Source: Strigops habroptila (lineage: Eukaryota; Chordata; Aves; Psittaciformes; Psittacidae). Taken from it: 64,000 nt of DNA. The position numbers and the translations under genes were made by a program. Of this stretch, positions 1 through 12,749 are shown piece by piece. The DNA lies in assembly GCF_004027225.2 (NCBI RefSeq), contig NC_044279.2, positions 32,404,705 to 32,468,704 of the forward strand. Direction: 5' to 3'. The notes below the pieces were generated by a model that was given only the letters and a program-made list of their open reading frames with translations, was not told the DNA's origin and searched no databases. The first letter of the stretch is position 1; each line of letters begins with the position of its first letter.

Positions 1-555
1 AAGGTGGTGTGAAGAAGAATATTCCTAGATCTTTCTGGACAACCTTACAGCCCTTATGGGATCTTATACTGCGATAAGACTAGGATCCACAACACATGGA
101 GTCCTTCCGTATTTATGTGTCTTCTGGGTAGATTATAAACTCCCATTTTTGCAGATACCCTTTTTTGGACCAAAATACTGAGTTATTTATTTCATATATC
201 ATGGTCCATGACACTTAAGCTGAGCACAGTGAGGACTAGGAGGTCTGTGGGGCAGGAGAAAAGGCATTAAGAACCCCACTCTTTGAGCTGGGGAAGAGTC
301 TTCATGTTCTGCTGTGGGATTGATCTAGTGAAGGCTTCGGCATGAGATGGACACTGGAGTGACAACCTCTATGTTGAAAGGTGACTGACTTCCATGGGCC
401 ATGGGAGAACTTGAAGCCTGTGGGGCATTTAACTGTTGAAGATGTAGGTTTTGTAGTTGTCCAAAAGCTGGCGAGAAGTCTGGTTGGGCCAATGCCATAG
501 ACACAGAAGCCTGTAATCATACTTCAAATGTTATGTCTGATAAGGATCTGCTTGA
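1..555. other. Non-coding stretch, nothing recognised
   Basis: AT-leaning single-copy sequence. A 72-codon open frame on the minus strand at 302-520 has no domain, no good start context and no flanking splice signals that I can defend. I treat it as chance. It abuts a CR1 reverse-transcriptase fragment, so part of it could be the decayed upstream portion of that same LINE, but I could not align it. Confidence 0.5.
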
Positions 556-640
556 AACTGTACGTGGAGACCAGTGGTGAGTGGCGTTCCTCTGGGGTCG
601 GTATTGGAACCAGCACTGCTTAACATCTTTGTTCAGTCTT
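556..640 (+). mobile_element. CR1 LINE internal fragment (reverse transcriptase coding part)
   Basis: In the plus frame around 583-639 the bases translate to S-G-V-P-L-G-S-V-L-E-P-A-L-L-N-I-F-V-Q. This closely follows the S-x-V-P-Q-G-S-V-L-G-P-x-L-F-N-I-F motif of CR1-clade reverse transcriptases (the block just upstream of the catalytic Y-A-D-D box). The nucleotide string also resembles avian CR1 copies. Recognisable similarity stops after about 640, before any catalytic box, and is unclear upstream of about 556. It is therefore a dead internal relic rather than the usual 3' tail. The motif identity is from family knowledge; the limits are inference. Confidence 0.6.
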
Positions 641-3600
641 ACCTTAGTTTTGGGTCTTACTCAATTTGTGCATTTCACTTAAAAAATCCATAGGTCAAAA
701 TTAGTGAAAAGAGCATTATCTGTTTTAGGAATACTTCTTTTCAAATTAGAATACTGTTCATTGACTAGGCATGCTGATGGCTGTTTCCTGACATGGAATA
801 TGACTTCAAGCATGTGTTAATACTGTTAAGCTTTCACTTAAGATTAGGGTTATACCTTACATATTTTAAGATTGGTGGGATTCAGAGTATCATGGGGTGC
901 AAGGCTCTATGTATAGACTGTGCTGTGGTGAATATACAGGATTGCATATAAGAAATCCTCTTTTTCTTCGTTTCATACTCTACAGATTGGCATGGAAAGA
1001 ATTGTTGTTTCTGTAGATTAGAAGCTTCTCAGACGTGAGGTATGCTCTGTTATTACCCATGCTCAGCGTCTTTTGCATTCTTCACCTGTCTGCTTTTAAT
1101 GTGAGGCCAAATTAGCACACTAAGCTGTAGGTATTCATTTACATCTTACTCTCCAAGCAAACAGCAAAGAAGCTATTTCATTTCCTAAGTTTTTACAAGT
1201 GTCAAGGGATGTATTTGAATTTCTGTTATTAATCTAAAAACCTTTTTCTGATTATTTTCACAGAAATGCGAAACTAAGTTTTGATAATAAATGTGTGTAA
1301 GATTCGTTGCTTAAAAATATCTTGTCTTTTCCAATACTCTCAACCATTCATTTTCTTTCTCTTCACTAAAATTCAGCCTTAGCATTTTTTCTTGCTTTGC
1401 ACAAATGCATGTGTTACAGAATGTTTACGTATTACTGGAAAGAAATGCTCTACCTAATTACAATTCTTACATCATCCCTTAATTTATATCCATTTAATAC
1501 AGCTTTCTTATTCCATTTAAGGAACCATTTTTCCTCTGTGTAAAATGTCACCATCAATACTGCATTTGATGATGTTGAATATCAATCTTTTATGTGATGC
1601 TAAATCAAAAAGCCTCTTTGTAGCCAACTTGGGGTGTCTCCTGCTTCACACCTGTCAGTTTTCATTGTCTTTCTCATTAAGAAGTTAATCACATTTGTTA
1701 AACACAACTTTCTCTTTATATATCCACACTGACTAGTGCATATCTATTCATATGTTTCCCACTTATCTTTCTAAATAGCTACTGAAACAATTTGGTTTGT
1801 TTGGGGTTTTTTTAATGTAACAAATCATACCTAGGCAGCATGTATTATTGTGGATATTGGTTAACTGAGACACTGGGCCAACAGGGAGAAATTATTTAGG
1901 AGATACCCTAATGTTACAAAGAGATGTAGTTGCCAGGGAATGGCCTTCTGACGTGTTTATTATGTGGTAGTTAACCTATCACTGTTTGTCAGTCTGTCTG
2001 TCCTATGTACATAAACTTTGCTTCTGCATTAGCCATCTAGAAGCACATAGCTGCACCCGGTAACCCCTGTTTAACCCCTCTTCTCAGCTCATTGAAATAG
2101 AAGTCAAAAGGATGTGATCAATTACTCAGTTAAGATAGTAATCTAGCCACGTATTTGCATAGCACCTACTCCCCTGCATTCAACTACTTCCTCTTTCTTC
2201 CCCATATGCTCACGTACTTTAAATGTCCTATTTTTTCACTTTGCACAAGAATGAATAACATCTCAATGGTACCATGCAAGAACCATTCATTTTTCATTAT
2301 TAAAGTCATTACAGCTAGTCAAACACTTGCTGACGAAATGGTTTTGGTTGGAAAACGCTCATTTGAAAATACCACATGTACATGTTTCAGGGGCAACACT
2401 TCCCTGAAATTTCCCTTTGTAGGAAATTATAATGTCCCAAGTTGTTATTCCAGTTGGGAATGCAATTTCCAAAGGTCAGAAGTGATCATGAAATTGATTA
2501 CTTACAGGGTTTATGGCTATGTGGTTTTCTGACTGTCCTCATGCCAGCCCCAACAGGAGGGCCATTTTTTATTCTCAAGCTACATGAAATATAATGTTGC
2601 TGGTCGCCACTACAGGATCTTCTCTTTGACATTTACAGGCAATATTTTATTAGCTGATGACAACATGGGGGTTTTTTGCTACTGTTGTGTCTAACTTATG
2701 AAAATGTTACTCTCTTTTGAGTCAAAGTCCAGTTACCTCTGTGTTTTTTCCTAGGTATCAAGCCTATAGCTGTACTTTAGGATAGTTTCGTAACTCTGCT
2801 AGAAGATGCATTTGTAATATCCTAGCATCATCTGCCCTTATCGGACCCCTGCCCAACCTTTGTACCTCATACAATAAATCTCTCCTTCTCTTCAGATCTC
2901 ATGCAATCACCCTTTTCTTTGTTTTTAGTTAAACCAACCTTTATAATTTTTTTTTTTTTTTTGCCATTTGATACCACTTTAGATGGCCTACTACTCTCAT
3001 TTCATTTGCAGGATCATAACATTGCACAGGGGTTCTATTGAATTTTGTGTATGATCCTTTATAGGTGCTGTACATCTGTTTTATTTTTTATGAAGGTCAC
3101 ATGGGAAAGCATCTATTTTACACCCATTCTAGTTGTCTTATTAGTTATCATAATTATTTTTACTTATACTTACTTAGGTTAGGTTAGGTTATTTATATAT
3201 GAGTGGTGATAGAATTGGAAAGTCTAGAGATCATTTATTTGTGGTCTGTTGTGCAAAGATCTGTATATGCAGATAGAAAAATCAGTATGTTTTATTTAGC
3301 TGTAGGTACATTTCACTCATAGTACTTAGAAACCTCAATTTCTGTTGCAACCTCTATTTCTATCACAGGTAAGTCTGAAGAAAACTTTGCAGTAGAGCAG
3401 TGCTATCAGATAGAGCATGGACCTTTGAAACACAGCCGTGAGGGTCGCATACCATTTGTAAGATTTTAATACATTATCTCCTGCACCTGTGGTGGGCGTG
3501 CAGCAAACACTCAGTTTAGGTTCTCCAGTCTCACCAAGGACTTGTCCCTAGGCACCTGGGAGTGAAATTCTGGTGAACACAACAGAACCCGCAGTAAAGA

Positions 3601-5120
3601 TACAGCTTATTCCAAGCAACTATTTCATCTAATATAAAAATGTTATCCTGGAAAATGTTGAAAGAATAATGTCACACACAGCCTCTGCCTGTTTAAGAGT
3701 GCCAATAAATCCATACAGGAAACATTAAAATCATCAGTGACCTCCTGGTGATTTTTATGCTACAATTTATCTAACGAGCCTTCAAGCCATATAATTTTGC
3801 TGTTAAAAAGCAATGACTTTTAGTGGGCTCAGTTCAATTAACTTCTGGTTTAACTTTTCCTCTGCGTTCTAATTAAAAACAACAGCAGCTGGCAGAACGG
3901 TTTCTGCATTTGTTTGTTTGCGCTGCTTCTGAGAGAACAAAGTGGAAATCCTGGATTATTGATGTGGTAGCTTCAGGAGCCTTCCTGTTTACAGCGTCTC
4001 GACTGTGTCTCAGATTAAATATATTTTGAGGCCAAAGGCCAAAATCCTAGGCCACAATCAGACATTCACTGCAGAAGTGACAGTGCTTGTTTAAATGCCA
4101 CTGCCCCCCATGCCCTCTTTCTCTGCACCCCCAAAGCAGAGATGCCAAAATAGATTTTTTTTTTAAGTGGCTCTGCATCTTCCTGAATCCAAAAATCAAC
4201 AGTATCAGATAAATTTAATTGGCTGTGAAAAGCTGCTTAGGATAAACTCAGAGACTTTGCAATGAAGACAATATGAGTCCATTTTGGACATGCTGCTTTC
4301 TGAGGCTATGCTGAAGTTGCTGTTAACTGGTTTCATGTTTTGTCCTTTGGCCTTCTCACTTGTGGAAAGTGCTGTGAAGTTGTAGGTGGCTGCTGTCTTC
4401 CAAAATTTCCCATTCATGCTGCATCTGACCCAGATGACCAGTGGTTCCTTCCCTTTTCTACCTCACCTGGTTGCACCATTCTCAGCATCTCCCTTCACTC
4501 TTTTAATTGTCTTTGAATGAGGCGCAGAATTTCCCATTGGCCTCTTCTCCCCCCTATAATTCTTTTCTAAGTTATATTAACTATTTTGGCTCAGTTAAAG
4601 GTAAACTGAGATGAAACAGTTGGGGACTGGAGCTAAGGAAATCCAAGAGTTGTAATCTTATGAGTGGAGGCAATTATAACAGAGATATTATAGTAACTAA
4701 AAAGTAACCAAAGGGGCTGTGGAAATCCCAGGATTTTGTTTTGTAATGGCTCTCAAACAAGCAGGGCACAGGCTTTTCCATGTTATGCAGTAATGGTGAA
4801 TAAGTCACACCTGATCTGCCAGGCAGGGTTCATTGACTAAGAACTGACTATGAACTTAATTGTCAGCAAATGTACAACATTCCTGTGCTCTGCCAGTGAC
4901 TCAGATCCATTTGGGTGAGTCAGAAAGGATATGACATTTCCTCAGCAGACTATTTTGTTTGTATTTATTTTACATTGTATCCACTGGCAGCACAAAATTG
5001 ACTTTCACGGCACTTTTTTGAAGTAGAAAAATTCCATGTTGACTAACAAAATACACAGGTGTCATGCAGTGCTAGTTTTGTGTTGCTGTTGCACTAAAAC
5101 AGAGTAACAATACTTGCCAT
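641..5120. other. Long non-coding stretch without recognised gene
   Basis: No exon, RNA gene or interspersed repeat could be supported. A 125-codon open frame at 2155-2532 (+) and a 70-codon frame at 4205-4417 (-) show no domain and low-complexity composition. There is a T-run near 2946-2962. A five-base TTAGG repeat of about 3.4 copies sits at 3174-3190. The part from about 3800 to 4030 is richer in homeobox-type TAATTA/TTAATT cores and has a SOX-like ACAAAG, so it may be a conserved regulatory element. That is only a guess from composition. Confidence 0.45.
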
Positions 5121-5178
5121 GTGTTTCTCCACTGATTTTATAGCATAATGTGTTTCTCCACTGATTTTATAGCATAAT
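5121..5178. repeat. Perfect 29-bp tandem duplication
   Basis: Two identical, directly adjacent copies of a 29-base unit occupy 5121-5149 and 5150-5178. The unit begins GTGTTTCTCC and ends AGCATAAT, and the next bases (GTGTATC) begin a third copy for only three bases. The lack of any mismatch points to a recent replication-slippage duplication or a variable-number repeat. It lies in non-coding sequence. Confidence 0.93.
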
Positions 5179-5680
5179 GTGTATCAACATAAGGGAATAA
5201 GAGGAATACCCCACCTAGATGCCTTTTATGTGCAAACAACAGTACCCTTACTTCAGCTTCCCCCACCTGGCCAAACCCAAAGCTGTAGCTGTTTTAAAGA
5301 AGTTAGTTGCCCTTTCTTAGAGCAAAACTTCGCACAGTGGGAGGTGGGAAATGGCCAAGAATCTGAATAGGTTCTCCTGTTGGATACCTTATTGTATAAT
5401 ACTAAAAGGAATCTTTGCCCCGCAATACTATTTATACAGTTTTCCTGTTTTCCTGGAAAATAAAAAGCCCTTAGGGTTTGATGTAAAGTGGGTCCCTTTG
5501 GTGTGCATATCTGTTGTTACTGTCTTTACAGGAAGTGTGGAAATTCTGAAAATGATAGCGAAGGCTGCTGCCTGGCAAGCTGCCTGCTGCTGCCCAAGGC
5601 AACGAGCACCAGCCTTCAAAGAAAGACAGCAAAATGATTTAAAAAATAGTACTTTGGGTTTTCATGTCAGAGTCTTAAAG

Positions 5681-5777
5681 CAAAAAAATACACCCCCCCC
5701 AAAAAAAAAACCCAAAATCCAACCAAAAAAACCCCGAAACAAAAAAAACCCCCCAACCCAACAGTTAAAAAACCCAG
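5681..5777. repeat. A/C-rich low-complexity block
   Basis: Nearly pure alternation of A-runs and C-runs, including eight C at 5693-5700 followed by ten A at 5701-5710. Further A-run/C-run alternation continues to about 5777. It creates the lysine/proline-rich end of the 143-codon open frame at 5351-5782, which I therefore do not accept as a gene. Such runs are prone to length errors in sequencing and to length polymorphism. Confidence 0.85.
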
Positions 5778-8700
5778 TTTAAAATATGGTTGAGACACTA
5801 CCTACATCAGTGTGCTTAGAGGCTGAGTACTGTAAAAGCTTTAATGATTCCATGTCTTATATAGGGAGATGTTTTATACTGAACCCAAAGCCATAGTTAA
5901 CTGCGATAACATAGTTATCATCCACTAACGGCACACAGGATATTTGCCAAAGATGCTAACATTTTGTAGAGACAGGTAGACGGACTATAGCCCAAGAAGA
6001 GCAAACTTGTTTTGTTAGTGGCAGAAGAGCAGTTCTTTGTTCTTATCTTGGTTAGGGTCAGACTCTGACAGCCTTCCCAGCTTTTGTAGTGCCTTATTCC
6101 TTCAGTAACTCAGCTGCAATCCTGGAGAAAAGCAGCATTATTCACGGCAGGTAAACAGAGCAGAACCTGGCCCTTGGTCAGTAAGTGATTTGCAGAAAGT
6201 TCTTTTTAAAAGGCACTGTGAATGACTGTTTACTTGCCTTGAGGCAGCAAACAAAGACAACCTCCAAACCCCACTATAGTATTTGGCAAGTGTAATCCTA
6301 GCCAGCGTATTTCACTTCATTTCAAATACACTGTCCTAAGTGAAACAGGAATTTCAAGGAAGCAAAGTTAAAAGATGCTGGCAAATGAATCTCTGCTACA
6401 AAGGCTGAAATGGGGGATTACAAATGAGCGATCCCTTTAGTTAGCCTGCTAAATTGGTGTGCAGGCTTGGAAAAAGAGAACAATGAACACCTCCTGACAC
6501 CAGGCTGTTTGTCTGGTGAGTACCCCTCAGTGCAAATGTTGGTACTGTGTGAGTATTTTTTGTGTTTCTATAAAGTCCTAATGAGCTCCTTGGGTGAGAG
6601 TGAAACCCTTTGCTTTTTCACACTGTGCTCAAGACCCTTAAACTTCATGGGGTCAGGCCTAAAGAAAGGGTAATGGACCATGAGGTCCAGCTTAATAGAC
6701 CCGATATTAACACAGCAGCAAGAATGTCACCAAATGCAAAGTTTAGGGCAGGCAATGAATGAAGTATTTGTTACACTTAAATAATATACAAAGATTATAA
6801 CAGAGTAGTAGCACTATATCAATGTCATCATGCAGGACTTTGAAAATCTCCCATGTATGAAATAACTTTGCAACGCATCCTTGTATTATAAACACCACAA
6901 TTTACCTACATGCCCTAAATGATTAATTACATTGATGTGTGTTAAATGTCATATATAACCAATAATACTCATCAGAACATCTCAATAATAATGGATATTG
7001 AAAAACCTACATTTAAGAAAGCCTCTCCAATCTGTCAGATCACAGTTAGAGAATATTTGCATATGAGAAGCAAAGAGTTTATTCATTCAGTGGCTGAGAT
7101 TCCAGTACTGGCAGAACAGCTATTTTATTGCAAAGTGAATGAGATTTCTCACTTTTAGTTTAGCCCTGAAATGCTTATTTGTGCCAATAATGTTTCATCT
7201 GACTATTGATGTTAATTGATAACTCATGCTAAATTATGAATCACAGTGGGGCCTGAGCGTTCTTGACTCTAACCTTCATTTTAATATGAAACAATAAAGT
7301 AGCATGTGCCAATGAAAGCCCTAATTAAAGTAAAGGAATAGATAGTTATTTAGGGACATCAGAGATCAGCAATTCAACAGCTTATTTAATGATTGTTTAA
7401 CTTTTTTTCATAGGCATACATTTGTAAGCCCAGAACACTATATTTGAAATAGCCCTATGTTAAAATTTATTTGTAGATAAGGAGCTTTTATTATTGTCTC
7501 AACTTTGTATTGTTAGAAGAATTAAAATGTAGGTATAAATAGTGATTTGGTGAGCTTTTTGAAAGTGGCAAAAAGGCATTTCTAAAAAAAAGAAAATAAT
7601 TGGGCAGACTTTACTTTCTCTTTTAATGACTAACAGAGAGCAAAATACTTTCTAATAATAGGACTTCTAATAATAACTTCAAGGAGCAGCTACTCTATGA
7701 GGAGTGTGTATTGTCCCTTTGAAATAAGGCCCCACACAGATGCAGGGTGCTTGAAATGAGAAACAGAAAAACTAAGCAAAACAAAGCTGGTAAAGTTAGG
7801 AATTATATTTAATCTGACAAAAATAAAACATTCTTTTTACTTTGAAAAAAAAGACAATTTCCCATGTGTAGATGCTTGACACCATTCTGACCTGGCATTC
7901 ACCAGTATGTGCTTGCAGGTGGTGGGAACAAAGAATGGCCCTAACCTGCCTGGGGACTTCAGAGAGACAGGAGCAAATGAAAATAATGGATCACCATTGC
8001 CTGCTTCTCTGCCATAAGAAAGTTGAAACAGGTTATCTAAAATACAGACTTTTTCTTCCTTCTGAGGTTAATTAAAAGTTGATATGTTGATGGAGAGCAG
8101 GTCCTCTTTTCGAGGTGCCTTTCTTCCCACAGAGACTTTGTGTAGAAACTCACACACTGCTGAGCCTTCTCTGAGCTGGCCAGGGACATGGTAGGAGATG
8201 CTGAGCTGGGCTTGCCCAACGTCCAGACATGGCAGCAGAAATTGCACAAAACTGTGCTTGTCTCACTGGGGGGCTCGTGAGGTGGAGACCTCCTGTCCAG
8301 CACGAAAACTGAGCCCACCACAGTTGTGATTCTAAAGCCAGACAATCAGCTTGTCCACATTTCCAGAACTCGCAGGACTAGACAGCAAGCCAGGCTGTCT
8401 AGTGAAGGAGGAGGCTATGAGAAGCAAAGAGACAAATTGCTTCACTGACATCTCTATTGTGACTGGTGGAGAAAGATGGGGAACCAAGGTAATTGCCAAG
8501 GCAGCCAAAGAGGGTTGATATTACTGACTTCACTACTTGCTGCCTCTTGCAAATATATTTGGTGCTCATCCTCCATTTTTGAAAGTTAGTGGTTCAACAT
8601 TTCATTTAATCATTAAAGCATCATAAAATATAATAATCCTTTAAATACTAATCATTATTCTTACATTATTTGGGGGCAAAAAAATGATTCTCTGTGTTTT

Positions 8701-11320
8701 AAAACTCTGAACTCGGTGTTCGTGAATAGGGAAGGAAAGCTTTTTGGACTCACATATTTTAACATAATTTCCCAGACTTTGTTATAGCAGGAGTATGCGT
8801 GTCTGCATGAATTAGGAGCTTAAATTTTGCCAATATGACTGAAATTAAAGTAACATCTTCAAAACATCTTTCCTGACTTAGGGCTCTGTTCCATTTTGAA
8901 TTTGACTCAGGCACTTAAAAAACTTCCTCTGTCTATCACTGAGGACATACTCAGAGATCAGGGACAGTAGGTGCCTTTTCCCCACTGCAATATGAGCAAA
9001 GTGACCAGAGAGTATTGGATCAGAAGGAGAACAAAGTAACTTTCAAGTTTATCATCTAAGCTTACTTCATACCATCAACAATTGGTGAACATATGTTGCA
9101 GCCTTGAAAGAAAAAACTCCGAAGGATTTCAAGCCTTTTATTGAAAAATTATGAATCCAGCAATTCAAAGTTAATTAAAATTTGAACCAAACTATTCTAA
9201 CATTAGGAAAACTAACTGCAATGAAATAACCCAGTTACAAATCAAGCTTAATGAGAATCAAAGTAATTATTGTATAAATAAAATGTTACAAAGTTACAAA
9301 TTATTTTGAGCAATGGATGAAATCATCAAGAAACACTGGATTAAATCATGAGTTTATGTAAAACAAACTCAGAAGAGGACTTGAAATCGGCTCTCTCAGT
9401 TCTTTAACAAGTGGTATGTGAAGTAATGAAATATGAGTACATATGTGTATATGAAATATGCCTTAGCTAAAGAGGTAAGTAGGGGGATTAGGCTTTTCTG
9501 TCATGTGTTTTCCACTCATTAAGCTTAGACAGCTTTCTGCTCATCATTTAGGTCTTCTAGATCACTCTTCAGGTATGATTGCATATGATGGGTTTGAGAT
9601 GCACAAATCGAATGGGGACCTATGCTCTTATTTTTGGTGGTCTGGCTCAGACTGCATGTCACATGAAGTCTGGTGTAGATAATGCAGTAGTTAAGGAAAA
9701 AGATAACATCTTCAGGTTGCACAGTCTTTGGAACATGAGGGTTAGAGCTGTGGTCAGCCAATTTCATTTCTGTTTGATATTTCATACCGTGCAGTTTACT
9801 TTAATCATGAGGCTCCTTAGGCTAGCATGGTCTGTGACTTTTTGCTGTTCTCGTTTGGCCTGAAATGTCTCTGTTTTCCAGAGAAAACCCTGTGTGCCAG
9901 GTATTCTGACTTAGTAAGAAAGTACAGTTGATAGCCAGAGGCACACACTCAACTGGACATCAGTCTTGCATGCAGCAGACTTGCACTCAAAATATGAAAA
10001 TCATGAACTCCAAAAGAGGTGACTCCAGACATTGTTTTGTCTGTTTCCCAGCTTCTCTGTAAGGAATAAAAATCCCTCCTAAGGAATAAGAACAATCTGC
10101 ACTTATGTGTGTACATATCTATAATATACAACATATTTAGGAAAAATAATAAACCTTGCAACATACAGGAATCTGAAGTTTATACATGATACATTTTATT
10201 CTAGTCTGTATCCCTCTGCCTAGGTATGAGGGCCTGACCTGTGTGTCTATGCAAGGTTTGAAAAGGAACTAATTATTTTGAAAATCTACTACATTAACTG
10301 CATTATGCAGGGCTCTGAAAGTGCAGGAGTATAAACATACCTAGAGTCTCTTACGGAATAGAAGCAGAACATCGCATTTGAGGGCAAGGAATGTTCTTTC
10401 ATAATGCCTTTTCTCAGGAGCTGTGTAACTTCTGAATTATGTTCTTATATTTATACTACTGCTATTAATAAAATAGTCACTTAGCCAGATGCTGCTCTAT
10501 CTTGCTTTCCTGTGAATCAAAAACACTTGTTTGAATTGCCTCTTCAGTACTTAGTGTCTTGGGCTTAGGTTGTCTCTCCAGTAATTGTATTTGTTATTTG
10601 CTCAGACAGAACTAAAACCAATGACAAACTGAAGAATAAATAATCCTGTCTCAAACTTGGGCAAATCTTCAAAACTTTACACTCAAATGACCAGAATAAT
10701 GGGTCTTCTTTTCCTGGCATGAAGGTACAAAATGTTTAACAACAAATATTTTCCCATCCAGTTGAGAAGGTTCTCTTACTTCTATGCTTAAAGAAAAATC
10801 ATGACAATACATCATCTCTGGTTTGTATTATGTTAGGGGGAAGTCTTGTCAGGAGTCTAAGAGACAGCATAGGACATGTGAGCACCGGTAACTTTCCTCC
10901 TTTTTTTTTTAATAGCCCATGAGACATCATTTCCCTTGTAGGCAAAATCAAACATCTGAATCACTGCTGCATAATGGTTGCATCCTGTCTGAATTCCTTT
11001 TATTTACAAATGGATTTGCAGTCTAGTGGGTCAGATTAGGTACCAGTCTGTCACAGCAAGAACAGAGATAACGCATTTCTTGTGGCTGAGAGAAGACGAC
11101 TAAAATAAAAACACTTTGAATCCACTTACTTTAACTTCAGCACACAGAGTTGTGGGAGATTACTTTTACAGTGAAATGGGGTCCCATAGCAAGTCCTATA
11201 GGGACTCCATTTCTTCTGTTAATTAAGACAACTGCTCCTAGTTAAGCGTTTGGCAGAGATGGGAATGCTGGATAAGGATAACCTCCATTTTGCATTATTT
11301 TCTGTGGAAAAAAACCCTGC
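5778..11320. other. Long non-coding stretch without recognised gene
   Basis: No gene, RNA gene or transposon tail could be supported. Open frames of 60-102 codons (for example 8037-8345 on the minus strand and 9579-9863 on the plus strand) lack domains and overlap each other on opposite strands, as expected by chance. The 7150-7350 part has clustered AT-rich homeobox-type cores and an unusually non-repetitive look, so it could be a conserved element. This needs an alignment to decide. Confidence 0.45.
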
Positions 11321-11325
11321 CCCTT
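11321..11325. repeat. Target-site duplication, left copy (CCCTT)
   Basis: Five bases identical to 11909-11913, directly bordering the LTR. This is the hallmark of retroviral integration at this site. Confidence 0.9.
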
Positions 11326-11575
11326 TGTCCTGGTTTTGTCTGGGATAAAGTTGATTTTCTGGTGCAGTGCTGTGTTTTGGCTTTAGTTTGAGAACAATGT
11401 TGATAACACACCAATGTTTTAGTTGCTGCTACATAGCATTTACCCTGATCAAGGACTTTTCAGTCTCTCATGCTCTGCCAGTGAGGAGGCGCACGAGAAC
11501 CCAGGAGGAAGCAGAGGCAGGACACCTGACCCAAACTAGCCAAAGGGGTATTCCGTACCACAGCACGTCATGCCC

Positions 11576-11585
11576 AGTATATAAA
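11576..11585 (+). promoter_or_regulatory. LTR TATA box
   Basis: The sequence AGTATATAAA lies in the middle of the solo LTR, in the position expected for the U3 core promoter, with the R region following. Whether it still drives transcription cannot be told from sequence. Confidence 0.7.
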
Positions 11586-11771
11586 CTGGGGGGAGTCACC
11601 CGGAAGGGCCAGATCGCTGCTCAGGTCAGGCTGGGTATTGGTCAGTGGGTGGTGAGCAATTGCATTGTGTATCACTTGGATTTTCTTTCTTGGGGGGTGG
11701 GGTTTATTCCTCTCTATTTCCTATTATTGTTATTATATTGTTATTGTTATATTTTTAATTTTATTTCAATT

Positions 11772-11777
11772 ATTAAA
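11772..11777 (+). terminator. LTR polyadenylation signal variant ATTAAA
   Basis: ATTAAA occurs about 190 bases after the LTR TATA box and is followed by T-rich sequence, as expected for the R/U5 border of this LTR. The canonical AATAAA is absent here. Confidence 0.55.
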
Positions 11778-11908
11778 TAGTTTTTACCTGAATCCACAGG
11801 TTTTTTACTGTTCTTTTTTTTGTTCTTCTCGCCATCCCACTGGGGAGAGTGAGTAGTGACTGAGCAGCTGAGTGGTACTTAGTTCCCAGCTCAGCTTAAA
11901 CCATGACA

Positions 11909-11913
11909 CCCTT
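11909..11913. repeat. Target-site duplication, right copy (CCCTT)
   Basis: Five bases identical to 11321-11325, directly following the terminal CA of the LTR. The match is perfect, although the LTR itself looks moderately diverged from related copies. Confidence 0.9.
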
Positions 11914-12745
11914 GCAGACAGAGGAAAGTGCCACACTCAAAACAAAAGCATGCTACCCACCACACAGAACTCATGGGCAGAACTCAGTTTTTACATTCAG
12001 AAGCAAGTAAATAGACAAAACCCAAAAATGTTATTGCATAGTCCTGCTTCCTTATCTGTTGCTAAAGGAAAGTTCCTATAGGAGTAATCTGTCATTAATT
12101 TGGTGGTGCTCTCCATGCTGGAGGTTCCTTCCCTCTCTGTAAAATCAGCCTGCACTGAGATCTCTGGGACAATCACCACCTATTTTGGGGATCAATTTTC
12201 CAGAAGTCTGTTTCTCAGGTTCTTGTGCAGTGAACAGGAACTGCTGTTCCATGTTGCATACCCGTGCTGGGTTGGCAAACCTAAATTCTCAGTCCTACAA
12301 GTTCATTTGTGCAAGTAAAGGTTTTTTTACCTTTGAAAAATCATCTACTAGGCACTGAGATAAGTAACTGGGAGGCAAAATCAGACCATCACTTGTGTAT
12401 TTATCCTTTGTATGGTTAAAAATACCAAAGCTATGAGTTAAATCCTGTTTACTTGAGGAACTTACATACTCCTGCCTACCTACAGGGGAAATAAATGAGT
12501 ATATTCAAATACTAAAGAGTATTTGAAGGCACTAAAGAGTGCGTAAACCATACAAAACATTTTCCTCCTTACACTGCATGTGGTCAAATTTACGTCAAAA
12601 TGCCAACAAATATCTATTTTTCCGTAATTGTTTAAAGGCCTCCAGAGGTTTAAAACAATAATTAAATGCGTTTTTATTTTCCTAGAGAAACATCACCTAA
12701 TCTGCTCTGTTTAATAATATTTCCAAACTGGAACCTGTTATAATA
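11914..12745. other. Non-coding stretch, nothing recognised
   Basis: Ordinary AT-rich sequence between the solo LTR and the polypyrimidine tract. There is one imperfect short repeat (ACTAAAGAGT twice near 12510-12540) and no credible coding frame. Confidence 0.5.
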
Positions 12746-12749
12746 ACAA

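Larger units (their letters stand above)
11326..11908 (+). mobile_element. Solo LTR of an avian ERVL-type endogenous retrovirus
   Basis: A complete LTR of 583 bp starts TGTCCTGG and ends CATGACA, so it has the usual TG...CA ends. It is flanked by the perfect 5-bp duplication CCCTT at 11321-11325 and 11909-11913, which proves insertion and fixes both ends. Inside are a TATA box (11576-11585), an ATTAAA polyadenylation variant (11772-11777) and a T-rich and ATT-rich 3' half. No internal viral sequence, primer-binding site or second LTR is present, so this is the product of recombination between the two LTRs of a provirus. I recognise the overall sequence as one of the abundant bird ERVL LTRs; the family name is from memory and not checked. 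The 137-codon open frame at 11367-11780 is just this LTR. Confidence 0.92.

Noticed and set aside
3174..3190. TTAGG repeats (about 3.4 copies) as a telomere-type array
   Set aside because: Too short, and vertebrate telomeres are TTAGGG. Simple slippage explains it.
11367..11780. 137-codon plus-strand frame
   Set aside because: It lies entirely within the solo LTR, which is non-coding.
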